This document shows positions 30,431-42,102 of a stretch of DNA of 64,000 nucleotides, piece after piece. Origin of the DNA: Haemonchus contortus (Eukaryota; Nematoda; Chromadorea; Rhabditida; Trichostrongylidae); the NCBI GenBank assembly GCA_000469685.2, contig LS997567.1, positions 31,743,706-31,807,705 on the forward strand, in the 5' to 3' direction. Numbering within the stretch: position 1 is the stretch's first letter; the number at the start of each line of letters is the position of its first letter. Both the position numbers and the translations under genes were made by a program. Below the pieces are notes generated by a model. That model had not been told where the DNA came from, did no database searches, and saw nothing but the letters and a program-made list of their open reading frames with translations.

Positions 30431-30859
30431 TTTTTTCTTTCCTCGCTCTGGCTACATGACAAGAATCAGCTCGTTGTACAAACACAGTAACCACAGAGTA
30501 ATTCTAGAACATAAGTAGACTTTTTGTACATTGGCATACGACAGAAAAACTTCAAAACGAGATTCGCTTTCTTACAAATATTAGATGAGTTTGACTGGCT
30601 CATATTCAACGATGTCAAAGTTGTTATCGCAAATGGAGCGGTCAGTCCCTTCTTCCATACCTCGTGCTGATACCCCGCATTTTAGATACGATCCCTTTCA
30701 ATGTATTTTATGATACAAATCGGGAAGCAAACCGACCGCCTGAAGGAGCCTGCCAATGCGTCACGGTGACCCTTTCGGTCGCTGCGGGCAACTGCATGTT
30801 TCAATTGGCACTACCTATCCATGCACTGAGCAAGCAATACTTGGTGCTTATAACTTTTC

Positions 30860-31531
30860 TTAAAGGCACGGTTCACGATAAAAAGGTTACTGAGTCCTTC
30901 CTTCAGGAATACTCAGCGCCCCCCATGGGTGGTAGAAGGGACCCTCTCGCCTCCACAATCTCGGCGCTTAAGGCATAGTGGAAGCCCCGTTGTTGCCGTA
31001 CTTCGCGTTCCCGCCTCTCGATCGGTGTCACATTAGTCGAGTGTCGAGACAATACAGATTGCTATTATTCGTTCTAGGACCCACGCACAATCAGCTAATC
31101 GCCGAGTGATGAGGCGATGTTATTTCCCATTCTTTTTTCGTCCGTTTTTCTTTTTGCTGCCGCGATCCCTTATTTAATTTCCTACTCCTAGAGGCTGAAA
31201 AGGTGAGCTACTTTTGCTGTTACTAGGGTTTTTTGTTTATTTATGCTTATAAGTGAATGAACTTTGGCTTATCATTGTCTGTTATTCGCACCAGGACCCA
31301 CACGCGCGCAGTGAAACGCACTGTTGAGCTCGTCCGGGCGCCCCACTCTTCTTCATTTTTCTTGTTTCATTCTCGTCCAGTTCCCTTTTTAACGGTTTTT
31401 CGAAGCCTTTTTCCACTTTGGAAACACAGATGCACGCAGTTTCTTCACCGCAGTCGCACTAGTTTCGATCTTGTCTTCCATTTTTCATCGTAATCTGGAT
31501 TACCCAAATTTATCGTGAACGGTGCCTTTAA
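30860..31531. mobile_element. MITE with TTAA target duplication
   Basis: The ends are TTAA followed by AGGCACGGTTCACGATAA, and the exact complement at 31510-31531, giving an 18 bp perfect TIR with TTAA at both borders. The 664 bp interior has no transposase. Part of the interior is shared with 21456-21700. The frame at 30664-30978 crosses the border and is not a gene. Confidence 0.78.
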
Positions 31532-34500
31532 GACTCATTTAGCAATTTTAATTTCTAAATTTGCAAATAGCATTAGAAACTCTAACGATACGCCTATGTC
31601 TCTATCCAAGATTCCATGGTAATCTGAAACCTTCCCTGGTGAGAAACCGCGGACAACTAGGTTTTTGGATCAGAAACTTATGTTCCGACTATGACTGGAA
31701 TTGCATCGCGGTACCACCACATTTGAAAAAAAAGAAGCAAAATTTAGTGACAAATGCACACATAATTATTGAGATGCTTGGATAATGAAACGGTTATCAA
31801 CAAAAGTGCGGAGCTGCTGTAGTGGAAAGTAGCAGGCTATCCCATACGCATGGTCGAGAGAATCCCTCGTCGGTACTCTCCATGATTACCCAAGTCTTCC
31901 ATCAATCTGTGGTCGGTTTATTGCACATTGAATATGCATCCACGATTCTGATACATTGAATATGCATCCACGATTCTGATCGGAGTCGAATACAAAGATG
32001 CATCGCGAAAAAAAAAAACTGGTATGATTCACGCCGAAGAGTTTAGTACTCCCACTATCATTGAGGAGCCATTCAAAAAAAATTTTAAAAAGTGCGCAAC
32101 GAGATTTTGCAATCTTGATCTGAAGGAAATTAACGTAGTGGCTCACCATCATAGTGAAGTGCGCATTGCGGGTGAGAAAATTTTGAAATTGAAACATGAA
32201 CGCGAAAAAAAGATTAAACTTGTATCATCTGCATCGCCTGTCGGTCGTTAATCATCGATTCGCTCGAGCGGGTGCCAGTAACGTCTCCACTTGTTCTTAT
32301 TGCGAGTCGGTATAGGCCAGTGGACATTTGTCGCTTGAGTGACACAAATGATAGCAATCCTTTCGTCTAAGGCAGTCATGAAGAATTCTGACAATTGAGC
32401 TTGCGGCCCTCATGCTATATCGAAATTACAAACATGGTCTGATTCAATGGAAATCATTAGAGAGCTATAGCTAGTTGTGTTCTCTCTCAAGTTTCCACCA
32501 AGCTACTTTACCTCATAAGGAGAGAGTATTCGCGTATACGCATACAGCATTACTGAATACGTAGAGATGTTTGCTGTCAATGTTTCGACTCTCAAAAACA
32601 TGGTTGTCGGCCGCCATCGTCAACAGAAGCTACAAGTCAGTCTGAGGACTTTATGCTTAATTAGGTATCTCTCAAAACACGATCCAATTTCGTGCGCTTT
32701 TCGCTCGAGTCACGTGTATCGCTCAACGGTTCACACCGCGAGTTCCCCTTCAATATGTGCCTATAAACCTTATTTCCTAATCCTGTGAGAAATCCTTTCG
32801 TAAATTGGGAAGCCGGTCAACGGCAACCATTTCACATTTTCGGGGCATTTTTCGCTGTCAGAGACTACAGGCGATCTTGGAGTACGTGGGTCTTGATTAG
32901 CGAGCTGACCACTCATTATCTTTCCTAGCTGGTGATGCCCCATATGAAGATACATGATGCTCACTTTAATCAATGCCACAAACGGTTCAGACTGTGGAAT
33001 CGATGTGTTCAAATCTTTCCTTTTTATGAGCTGTAAATAAACCATGTGATGTGAACGAATTCTGCCACGCTTTGATCCATGTTTATTCGAGTTGTAGAGC
33101 TCTACTCTGTTGTTTTTCTCTCAGAACTTCCTCACCTAATGAGCGCTCGAAAAAATAAGTTACACTGGTATTCAGCCAAACTTTATGTTACTGTAAAAAT
33201 AACAGACGGTGATCAATGGCAGGGATTGGGTCTATCGTTCATACACACTTTTCCAAAAGGCATATTGCCTGGGCAAAGTGAGCTCTGCCTAACCCTTATT
33301 TTAAGGAGTGCGCGCTGTGGGTCCAAACTTTGCATCACCACTCCCATCTCGAACTTTCATTTGATTTGATTTTTTTGATCTTTGATTAGGTCATAAGTTC
33401 CGTCTGAAACGTTACTGCTCTAATCGCTCATCGTCTCCGCGCTCTCCGATAAATTTAGGCTCGATGGGTAATTTGAACTTTCCGAACTATGATTGTCGTT
33501 TTACTAAAAACGCATCCAAACGATAAGTAATAGGATTATCTGTCTGCCTATAGTGTTCTTATTGATATCAACGCTCAGTCTCTGAGGGAAGCATTCAACA
33601 GATGTGGTGCCTGTCGAAGTTCCATCTATTGCCAATTTTCCCTACTTTTACTTTAGACAAACACTGCTACTGGCTTCGCCTTCGTTTTTGCGGAGCTGCA
33701 ATTCAGCTGCCAATGCGTGGCTTTCCCAATAACATGCTGCTCGCAAATCGATACTTTGTATAATGCCACTTCTACTGACTGAATTTCCTTATTCTTCACG
33801 AAAGAGAAAAATCTTTCTGAACTAGGCTTTTTTGGCTATGTCTTTGGACATTGGCAACATTGGCTTCACCCTTCCATCTGATTAAGCATACACAATACAT
33901 GGATATTATTCTCGTTTTATTCCTTTTCCTCCATCCACAATTTTCAAGGTGAACAAATGGTCCAGATTGATCGAGCTACTTGTCTCATAAGTTGGCTCGT
34001 TCTTCCTGCTCTATTCGCGTCGAAAATTTCAATCAACTGTGACTGGCCCTTGCACTCAATGGATGCCTTCTGAGTCCAATGGAAATTAGACTTTCAACGC
34101 TCTTCAAAGAAATTTAAGAGTAATTCATGGAATATTGTTTAAAAGAACATCTAGAAGCCGAGCTTGACACGAGTCAGTGTTAGACAGTAGCACTAGGATT
34201 GGTTGGCTGAACCGTTTAATTTTCTTATAGGAAAAATAGGTTAGGAAACTGCTCAGGGGAAACGTGAAACAACTCGGTATCTATAGTGATAGAGCTATCT
34301 TCAGCTTTGATTAGAATTATTCATTATGTCCATTTCATTTTGCATTCTCTTTAAACTGCCGCCACTTGGGTCCGCTATGTATTCCGAACTTTTATGAACA
34401 ATTTGCTGCTATGCTGGTGATAATGAACGCATGTGTTGGTCGTCTATGGCGCTGCCCACAAATGATTAGTTGCTCAACTCACGCTCGATGGCAGTGTTCT

Positions 34501-34555
34501 AATGCCTGGACTCGGGTAATGTTCATACTCACTTATATCATCTCTCGTCTTCACT
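31532..34555. other. No supported gene
   Basis: A 28 bp exact tandem duplication lies at 31925-31980 (unit starts ACATTGAATATGCATCCACG). Frames at 32024-32251 (plus), 31886-32197 (minus), 32770-33045 (minus) and 33079-33369 (plus) show no domain I recognise. The rest is AT-rich. Confidence 0.4.
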
Positions 34556-34557
34556 TA

Positions 34558-35090
34558 CAGTAGCGCTCAAAAGTCTTCGGTGAAATGCTTTGACGCTTTT
34601 TCGTTCATAACTTTTTTCTTATTAGACCGAATAACACGAAATTTGGATATGTCTAACTAGAGCATATTTCACTCTACCCAAACCTATTTCACTGCAAGGC
34701 TGCAATATCCACAGGTAGAGTAAGGTGTTTGCTGCGGTAGCCGATTTTGCTAAAACTAAAGTTGTTGGCGTCTGCACTTATTCGCACCTTATGTGCGCTT
34801 TTCTCATCTATTGTGATCGGCATTATCGCTCGTACACTTTTGACATGATAAAAAGGAAAGAGAATTTAGAAAAGCTATCACTATTGTATTGTATTTTCAG
34901 TCGATTTTGTGTTCATGCTCTTTGGAATATGTGGAACATGATCAGACTGCAGGTTAATAGTGGTAAATATTCACAATACATCCACGCTCCGAATATAGAA
35001 ATTTTGCTTGATTAGATCCAGTAGAAAAGAAGTTACGACTGAAAAGTACGGCTGAAGAACCATTTCACCGAAGACTTTTGAGCGCTACTG
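34558..35090 (-). mobile_element. Short TIR transposon (MITE), copy B
   Basis: It has the same ends as copy A (CAGTAGCGCTCAAAAGTC) but lies inverted. The left flank is TA; the right flank is TT, so one base of the target duplication has changed. The interior frame 34725-35015 corresponds to the 369-578 frame of copy A read the other way, and carries no known domain. Confidence 0.87.
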
Positions 35091-35283
35091 TTTATGCTAG
35101 CGCCAGCAACGAACCATTCATTCCTATCTTTCACGATTGCCATCCACAGTTCGCCCAGCATCCGATGGAGATGACGATATGAAGAATCCTTCAGCTGCGT
35201 GCGTTGCGGGTAATGTTCTGAAACTATCAATTCAAAGGTAAAGGTTCTGCAGCTCATGTCCTTATAGACTGCATACATACAAT

Positions 35284-35470
35284 ACTGCTCCTAATTCATG
35301 GTCAACCGACAGTTTGCGAGGAATTAATACGTCGCGAACCGTCGCTCCGCCATAACTTTGATTTGGACAACTTCAGCTGAAAGCAGCGGTGCAATGCAAT
35401 ATACCAGATTTTTAGACGGTTGGTATAACTTTCAGCCACGTAGTTCGTATGACGACCGTGTGATCATTTT
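35284..35470 (+). repeat. Unclassified repeat, left copy of an inverted pair
   Basis: This ~190 bp block (with GCAGCGGTGCAATGCAATAT and CTTTCAGCCACGTA) recurs inverted at 37443-37560 and 37833-37895. The right copy is split by about 270 bp of other sequence. Confidence 0.72.
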
Positions 35471-35868
35471 TGGGGAATCCTTTCATTCATGAGTTTTTAA
35501 TTTCTTCATTAGTATGCAACTGGCAGGATGAAACGACCACGCTAGGAGAAATATTGTTTGACTAGGTGTGTCAAGTCTACTTCAACTACCTTAAGTCGCA
35601 CGCAATTTCGATTTTCGCTTGTTCAAAAGCGCTATCTTTATTTGCCCCCCAGCTTCCCATTGATGGGAACTGGGGAGCATTGACCCTAAACACCGGCGAA
35701 CTAGCACAGAGAAGCACACATTGCTTGCCAACAATGTTGTTTCAGCATTTGCAAGCGCCCTGCACAACTGAGGATCCGAATCCTTATGTAGTCTAGGTCG
35801 ATGAGACGTATGCACTCCCTGTGCGCCATTGGCCGGTTCAACCTGAAAACACTTCACTCAGCCATTTA

Positions 35869-36782
35869 TTAGGTTGGTGCATAATTATTGCGGGTTTTTT
35901 CGCGGCTTTTTTTTCTCATGATAGAATTTGAATATTGAGTTCGGGTTTTTTCTAGAAATGATCTAGTTGATTTTCTCTACAAGAAGATACTCAAGAAACC
36001 ATCCACATATTCGCAAAATTAGGCTTTACTACTTCGAGAAAGATTGGAAGGTGGCACAGTCATTCCGCGATCTCAGTAACTTTTCAGCGATCGTTCATTA
36101 GGTGATCTAGTGAAAGTACACATGATTTCTCGGCTGTCAAACACGATTATTTTGATATTTTCTATTTCCCCTGAATTTTACCTGCCTCTATATATTACAA
36201 TATTCTATATTAGCTGCACAATTATTGCGGATTTTTTCCAGCAAATTTTACTCAAAGAAACTGTAGAAACACTAAGCAAAGACATGTTCAAATAATTACT
36301 CCAGAACTTTGCCACCACCTACGTCAAGCACTGCTCCCCATTGATTAGTTAGTCGGATCCCAAAAGCGAGGAAGTTATGATCCTTACTTGCGATCCACGC
36401 CTTGACATCGGCCATCAAGTCATCCAAATCGACGTAATCTCTATTCTCTAGCCATTTTTTCAATGAACGGTTGACGAGATAATCCATAGAAGTTTCTGCT
36501 GGTGAATATGGCAGATTTAGGGGCAGATCCCATTTCTTGGTTGGCTCTGGCTGATTGTTCTATCGCCGAAAAGTTACTGAGATCGCGGAATGACTGTGCA
36601 ACGTTCCAATCTTCCTCGAGGTAGCTAAGCCTAATTTCGCGAATATGTGGATGATTTTTGGATATAATCTTGTAGAGGAAATCAAGTAGATCATTTCTAG
36701 AAAAAACCCGAACTTAATACTTAAATTCTATCGAAAGAAAAAAAGCCGCGAAAAATTCCGCAATAATCATGCATCAACCTAA
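35869..36782 (-). mobile_element. Composite mariner element (TTAGGTTGGTGC ends)
   Basis: Ends are TTAGGTTGGTGCATAATTAT and its complement, with TA on both sides. The ends match the type seen in cecropia-subfamily mariners (Hsmar1/bandit-like). The first ~230 bp (35869-36100) are an inverted copy of the last ~230 bp (36555-36782). Within it, 36207-36782 looks like an internally deleted mariner with the same borders as the 37.9 kb copy. The minus frame 36487-36296 carries the transposase C-terminus (DLDDLMADVKAWIASKDHNF). No catalytic triad remains. Confidence 0.8.
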
Positions 36783-37174
36783 TAGTAAGGGGCTAAAATT
36801 TATAATGTAGAAAAGTCAGTGAAAGGCTCGTATTCGAAAAAGTTTATTAGGCATGATACGCATTCCCTGATCGTACACATTTAGTAGCAAAACTAAAAGA
36901 AATGGAAGCGTTGTGACTGGTTGACAGGAATAGGAGAATTATTCCTTTTTGATACTGACCGTAAAAACTGCAAAATCGTCGTAAAATCAAAAATAATGGG
37001 TCCATCCTATAATAAAATATTATTATATCTGTGTTTTGAGCAGAGTGTGAGTTTTTAATACGACTAGTGAATCATGTCGCAACGTGACCTGGCAGGTCAG
37101 AAATCGATAGGTCTTCACCTACTGTTACCGCCGCCAGCCTGAACCACTATTAAATGGTTGATAAAATGTTCTCT

Positions 37175-37255
37175 AGTTTGGGCGGCCAGTTGCGCAGCGG
37201 TAGTGTGTGCGTCTCATGTTTGCACCCTGCATTGCATACGGGTTCGATCCTCAGT
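37175..37255 (+). repeat. tRNA-like sequence, probable SINE head
   Basis: GCGCAGCGGTAGTGTGTGC resembles a D-arm/A box and GGGTTCGATCC is a B box. A CTCATGT loop with CAT in the anticodon place sits between, like tRNA-Met. The acceptor stem does not pair well, so a tRNA-derived SINE or tRNA pseudogene is more likely than an active tRNA. Confidence 0.5.
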
Positions 37256-37442
37256 CGTGCAAATGAGTGTTTCTCTGTGCTGATTTGGCCGGTGTTCAGT
37301 GTCAGTGCCCCACAGTTTCCGTCAAATGGGTTTTTTGAACGAGCGAAAATTTGTACGCGATTTTAGGTAGTACAACTAAACTTGATATACACAGTCAAGC
37401 AGTATTTATCATGGCGTGGTCGTTTCGTTTCATTCCATAAGG

Positions 37443-37895
37443 TCTCATACGAAATACGTGGCTGAAAGTTATAACAAACGTCTAAAGATCTGGTAAATTG
37501 CTTTGCACCGCTGCTCTCAGCTGAAAGTGTTCAAATTATGACACGAAAGGTATCAAAATGATCAAATTCTATGCTTCCCTCAACCATGGCACGATTCAGG
37601 CCTTTTGAGTATTAAAAACGAAATTTCCAATTGAAGTGGAGGGTTTACGGTGCTGTCATACCCGCTAGTAACATCCCAGGTGCTGAGAGACTCAATTTTG
37701 GTTTTCCCCGGAAATGAAGGAAAAATCTAAGAAAATCGAAAGATTATTATATATTCGGATTGTTCAAGAGAAAAGCTTCCCGATGATCTTACCTTCAGCG
37801 TGACTGGAGTACTTTAATTGAAGTCCTGGCGAAGCGACGGTTTGCGACGGATCTTTTCGTCGCAAACCGTCGGCTGACCATAAATCAGGAGCAGT
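37443..37895 (-). repeat. Unclassified repeat, right copy of the inverted pair, with a 15 bp hairpin
   Basis: 37443-37560 and 37833-37895 together match the complement of 35284-35470. At 37835-37872 a perfect 15 bp stem (CGACGGTTTGCGACG and its complement) encloses an 8 bp loop. Confidence 0.7.
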
Positions 37896-37946
37896 AAAAT
37901 ATAAGTAAAATATAGTAAGTAAGTAAAATATAAAAAAGCAATATAA

Positions 37947-38543
37947 GATTGATGGATAATTATTGCGAATTTTTTTCAGCAAATTTTACTTGAAGAAACG
38001 ATAGAAGTATCTAGCAAGGGCATGTTCAAATAATTGCTCCGGAACATATCCACCACCTACGTCAAGCACTGCTTCCCGTTTGCTAGGCGGTCGCATTCCA
38101 CAGGCGAAGAAGTTTCGATGTCTGGAGGCGATCACGTCTTGACGTTGGCAATCAAGCCATCCACTTCGTCAAAAGTTGTGTTCGTTAACCACGTCAAAAG
38201 TTGTGTTCGTTAACCAACTTTTCGAAGGGCGATCGACGTGTTAATCCATGAGTATCTGTTGGTGAATGGGGCGACCGTAGAAGCAGATTCAACTTCTCAT
38301 TCGGCTTTGGCTGAGTGTTCCATCGCAGAAAAGTTCGTTGAGATCACGTTACGAGTGGGCCGCCTTCCAACATTTCTCGAATTAATAGAGCTTAATTTAT
38401 CGTATATGAAGATGACTTTCTAGACATATTTCTGTTAAGGAAAGCGGGAAGATCATCTCTACAAAAATCCCGTATCCAAAAGCTTAATTTTATCGAGAGA
38501 AAAGAAGCCGCGAAAAATCCGCAATAATTATGCATCAACCTAA
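37947..38543 (-). mobile_element. mariner deletion derivative
   Basis: About 597 bp, ending GCATCAACCTAA like the 36.8 kb copy. The left end (TTGATGGATAATTATTGCG) is diverged. It retains broken pieces of the transposase C-terminal region near 38040-38200 (minus). Along its length it is alike to 36207-36782. Confidence 0.72.
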
Positions 38544-38810
38544 TACATAGGCTTCTTATTCTTATCTTTCGGGGGTACGTACAATGAAATGCATTCACAT
38601 TGAAGTCGCTTCCTAGGTGGAATCAATGGGTTATTTGCGGAGATTTTAAAAGCACTATTCGGCAATAATTTTTGGGACCTTTTAAGGCGTTTATAAGATC
38701 AGCTTGTGACATCTATCAGTATTATTCTACACCAAAGAAGAGAAGGTGCGTGAAGGTTAGAGATGCATGTGAGAATATTCTCCAGTCCTAGAAACAAGGA
38801 ACAAAGGGCA

Positions 38811-38895
38811 GGGATAGCCGACTGGATAAGAGTGTAGGCTTGCATCTGCTTTTAGAGGGAGTGCGAGTTCGATCCCCGCCGAGGCAACTCCATGC
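38811..38895 (+). repeat. tRNA-like sequence, probable SINE head
   Basis: ATAGCCGACTGGATAAGAGTG resembles an A box, and GAGTTCGATCCCCGCC is a strong B box with its T-stem. The acceptor stem is poor. It lies about 170 bp before the RTE coding start, so it may belong to a SINE or to the 5' region of that LINE. Confidence 0.5.
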
Positions 38896-39065
38896 CTTGC
38901 AAAAATTACAAGAATGTTATTGGTAGCAGCGTCAGGCTCGGGTTGACACGCCGGCTGATGGAGAAACTCACTCACAACCAACATGTATGAAGTCTCAAAA
39001 AGCATCAGTGATAAAGCTAGGACGTCACTCAGAAGTGGCGCACAAGCCCCCCCCCCCCGAGTTCT

Positions 39066-39785
39066 GTGGACGGTATGCGAGGGCTAACGAGGAGTGAACG
39101 ACCTCGGTCAAAGAAGTTAGTTCGAATAGGAACTCTAAATGTAAGATCGCTCACTGGGAAGTGTCGAGAGGTCGCTGAGCTTATGAAGCGCAGGAAAATC
39201 CAAGTCATATGCCTTCAGGAGACCCGTTGGAAGGGAGCAAAAGCCAGAGAAATTGGAGAGGATGCCAAACTCTTCTACAACGGAAAAGACACCGAACAAT
39301 ATGGTGTGGCCATAGCAATGGCTGAATCCCTGAAAGACTCCGTTTCGGCTGTCAACAGGATCAGCAGTCGAATCATGGCTGTGACGATAGACACGAAGGA
39401 GGGGTACTGGACAATAGTATCAGTGTAGGCACGTCAAACCGGCTGCCCTGTCTAGGAAAAGGATGAGTTCTACCTGAGCCTCGACGAGGCTGTCCGATCA
39501 GGTCCGGAGGGGGACTACCTTACCATAGGAGGTGATCTGAATGGGCACGTCGGCAATGAAAGGAGAGGAACGGAAAGGGTACATGGAGGTAGAGGAGTAG
39601 GATTCAGAAACGAAGGAGAGAGGGTCTTTGCCCTGACCATAGCCCACGACTTGATAGCCTGCAGCACTTTCTTCGCGAAGAGGAAGACTCAGAAGGTAAC
39701 CTACAGCAGTGGAGGGAAAGAAAGGGAAATAGGTCATGTGCTGGTAAGAAGATCGTCCCTCAAAACTGTAAAGGACATCGAGAAT
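39066..39785 (+). pseudogene. RTE/BovB-like LINE endonuclease fragment
   Basis: The apurinic-type endonuclease that nicks target DNA is seen from residue 18: RIGTLNVRSLTGKCREVAEL, ICLQETRWKGAKAREIG, KLFYNGKDTEQYGVA. After a stop at 39426 it continues in the same sense with YLTIGGDLNGHVGNE near 39520-39560 and IAHDLIACSTFF to about 39785. The reverse transcriptase is missing. It is a different family from the RTE that begins at about 39980. An ATG lies at 39075; an in-frame GTG precedes it at 39066. Confidence 0.8.
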
Positions 39786-39979
39786 CTTTGTTGCTGCAGA
39801 TCATGTCTACAATGTGCCGCATGTGTCTATCCTGTGAGACGAAAAACGCTACGACCACTTCTGCCACTCGCCTTAGTCCCTTGCAGACTGTCCCTGCCCA
39901 GTCCGGTAGCGCTGGATCAGCACACAGTCAAAGGTGAAGGAATCTCAGGGCCATAGGCTACCAAAGGAGAGAGACAAGA

Positions 39980-42102
39980 ATTAGCCGCCTGATCACATGC
40001 GCTTATAACTACAGGAGCGTCAGTACGGGATTTCAGCTCTCAACTTTGATTGAAGAACACAACAAATTCCATATCATGTGATTGGACTGGGTGAAACGAA
40101 GCGGAAAGAGTTTGACGTGTACATGGAGTGATGGTACTACGGCTTTTCTCGGCTCTCGTGAGACCCGAACAACATCAGGATTAATTGGCTTTATAGTGGC
40201 ACCCGATTTTGCAGAGAAAGTTACGAGTGTCACATTTTACAGTCATCGATTCGGTATCCTGACCGCGACTTTGACCAAGGACATCAGCGTTTCTATCATT
40301 CAAGTATTCGCCCCCACCAGTGATTGGACTTTGACGACGATCTCAGCGAGCTCGTTCGATCGCAGAAAAGCAGCTACATAGTGGTATCTGGTGATTTCAA
40401 CGCACGAGTTGGTGGAAGAAGATCGCGGGAGCGCTTTAGCGGACCAAACTGTGCTGAACAACGGAAAGCCGCTGGAGAGAGGCTGGCGAACATTTGCGAG
40501 ATACATCACATGTTTCATGGTAACATCCAGTTCGTTAAAGCGCCAACGAAAAGATGGACTTACGTGTCCCCAAATGGGCGATACTACCACGAACTAGACG
40601 AGCCATCACAGATGTCGGAGTAGCCTCATCATTCAATACTGGAAGTGATCATCGACTTCTACGCGCACTACTGGCCTTCGAGCGAAGCCATGTGCGCCTG
40701 TCGAGAATCCAATCGAGACAACCTCGAGCGACCGTTCTCGATACAAACACGCTGAAAACGTTGATAGAGAACGTACCTCTGGATATGAAAGAGGACATAA
40801 ACGAGGTCTACGACTACCTTCTGAACACTCACTCTACTCTTGCTTCACAATATGCATTATGGCTCCTAACCACAACTCTCGTAGAATATCTGATGCCACA
40901 CGAAATCTTCTTGCTCAGAGGAGGCAAATGGACCGGAAAAACAATCATGTTGAGTACACATTACTAAATCGGTTCCGTAGGCAAAGAGTTGCTGAAGATC
41001 TCAAGAATTTCTCCCGTTACTTTCTATTAGAAGCTGCGTCCAACAGGCGTAGTGTGAAAAAGACAAAACGAGAGCTGGCGCAGTACCGCTTGACGATTTT
41101 TTGCTTGAAAGGCCCGGATGGTTTCAGAACTACGTCTCGACCAGAAATTGGAGCTATTTTGACGAATTTCTATTTGACTCTCCTTAAAGCTGACCACGGC
41201 ATCTCCACTGAACGGATACCTATCGGAGAAAAAGTGCCATCATTTTTACCATCAGTAGTTCATCACCCAATCGAAACAATGCCGAAAGGAAAACCCCCTG
41301 GAGCTGACGGATTATCCTTGGAGGCCCTACAAGCATGCAGTCATGAAATTCACTGTGCTTCAGCCCAACGCTTCACCCTCCGCGTCAACGACTGCAAAGC
41401 ACCAGACGCCTGGAGAAAATCCAAGACAGTTCTGCTGTTCAAAAAAGGAGACAAAGAAGACTTGGGCAACTATCGACCAATTACGCTCCTGCCGGTGATA
41501 TACAAAGGATTTACACGTTGCCTCCTCGCTCGAATAAGGAGGAAACTTGATGAAGCTCAACCGGTCGAACAGGCAGGATTCCGGCGGAAGTTCAGCACTT
41601 TAGACCACATCATTACTTGCTGTTGAATCATTGAAGCTGCTCGAGAATACCATGAACCGCTGATACTAACATTCATCGTCTATCGGAAAACATTCGATTC
41701 AATAGAACGAGAAAAGTTGTGATCGGCTCTTGACGAACAAGATATCGATCCCCGTTACACGAAAATTTTAAAGGAATGCTAGCTACTCAGGATAAGTAAC
41801 AGTGTTCCGGCCGTTCTTCCGCGACCTAGAGGTGACTGTAGAAAAAGTAGTCCGCCAAGGAGACCCTATTACCCCAAATCTTTTCGTTGCATGCCACGAG
41901 TACACTATACGTCACTGCGCATGGGATTCCAAAGGAGTCAAAATCGACGGAAGGTATTCATGTCACCTTAGATTTGCGGACGACATAGTTCTCATTTCAA
42001 AAACATCGGATCAAACTTCGCAAATGTTGAATGACCTATATACAGCTGGTATCAAGGCCGGTTTGAACATCAAGAAAACGAAATGTGAGGAACGAATACT
42101 CA
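39980..42102 (+). pseudogene. RTE-1-like LINE ORF2, 5' part (endonuclease and RT)
   Basis: This is an almost full-length but frameshifted LINE polyprotein. Endonuclease pieces include SATW-like SLTCTWSDGTTAFLGS (40110-40160), IGFIVAPDF, VVSGDFNARVGG (40382-40420), RRWTYVSPNGR-type and FNTGSDHRLLRA (40640-40670). RT follows: GKPPGADGLSLEAL, TVLLFKKGDKEDLGNYRPIT (41430-41490), QAGFRRKFSTLDHI (41570-41612), RQGDPITPNLF (41845-41880) and the catalytic FADDIVLIS (41973-42000). Stops and shifts occur near 40080, 40380, 40620, 40967, 41624 and 41780. A foldback element interrupts it at 42103; the rest is at 43490-44010. Confidence 0.88.
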
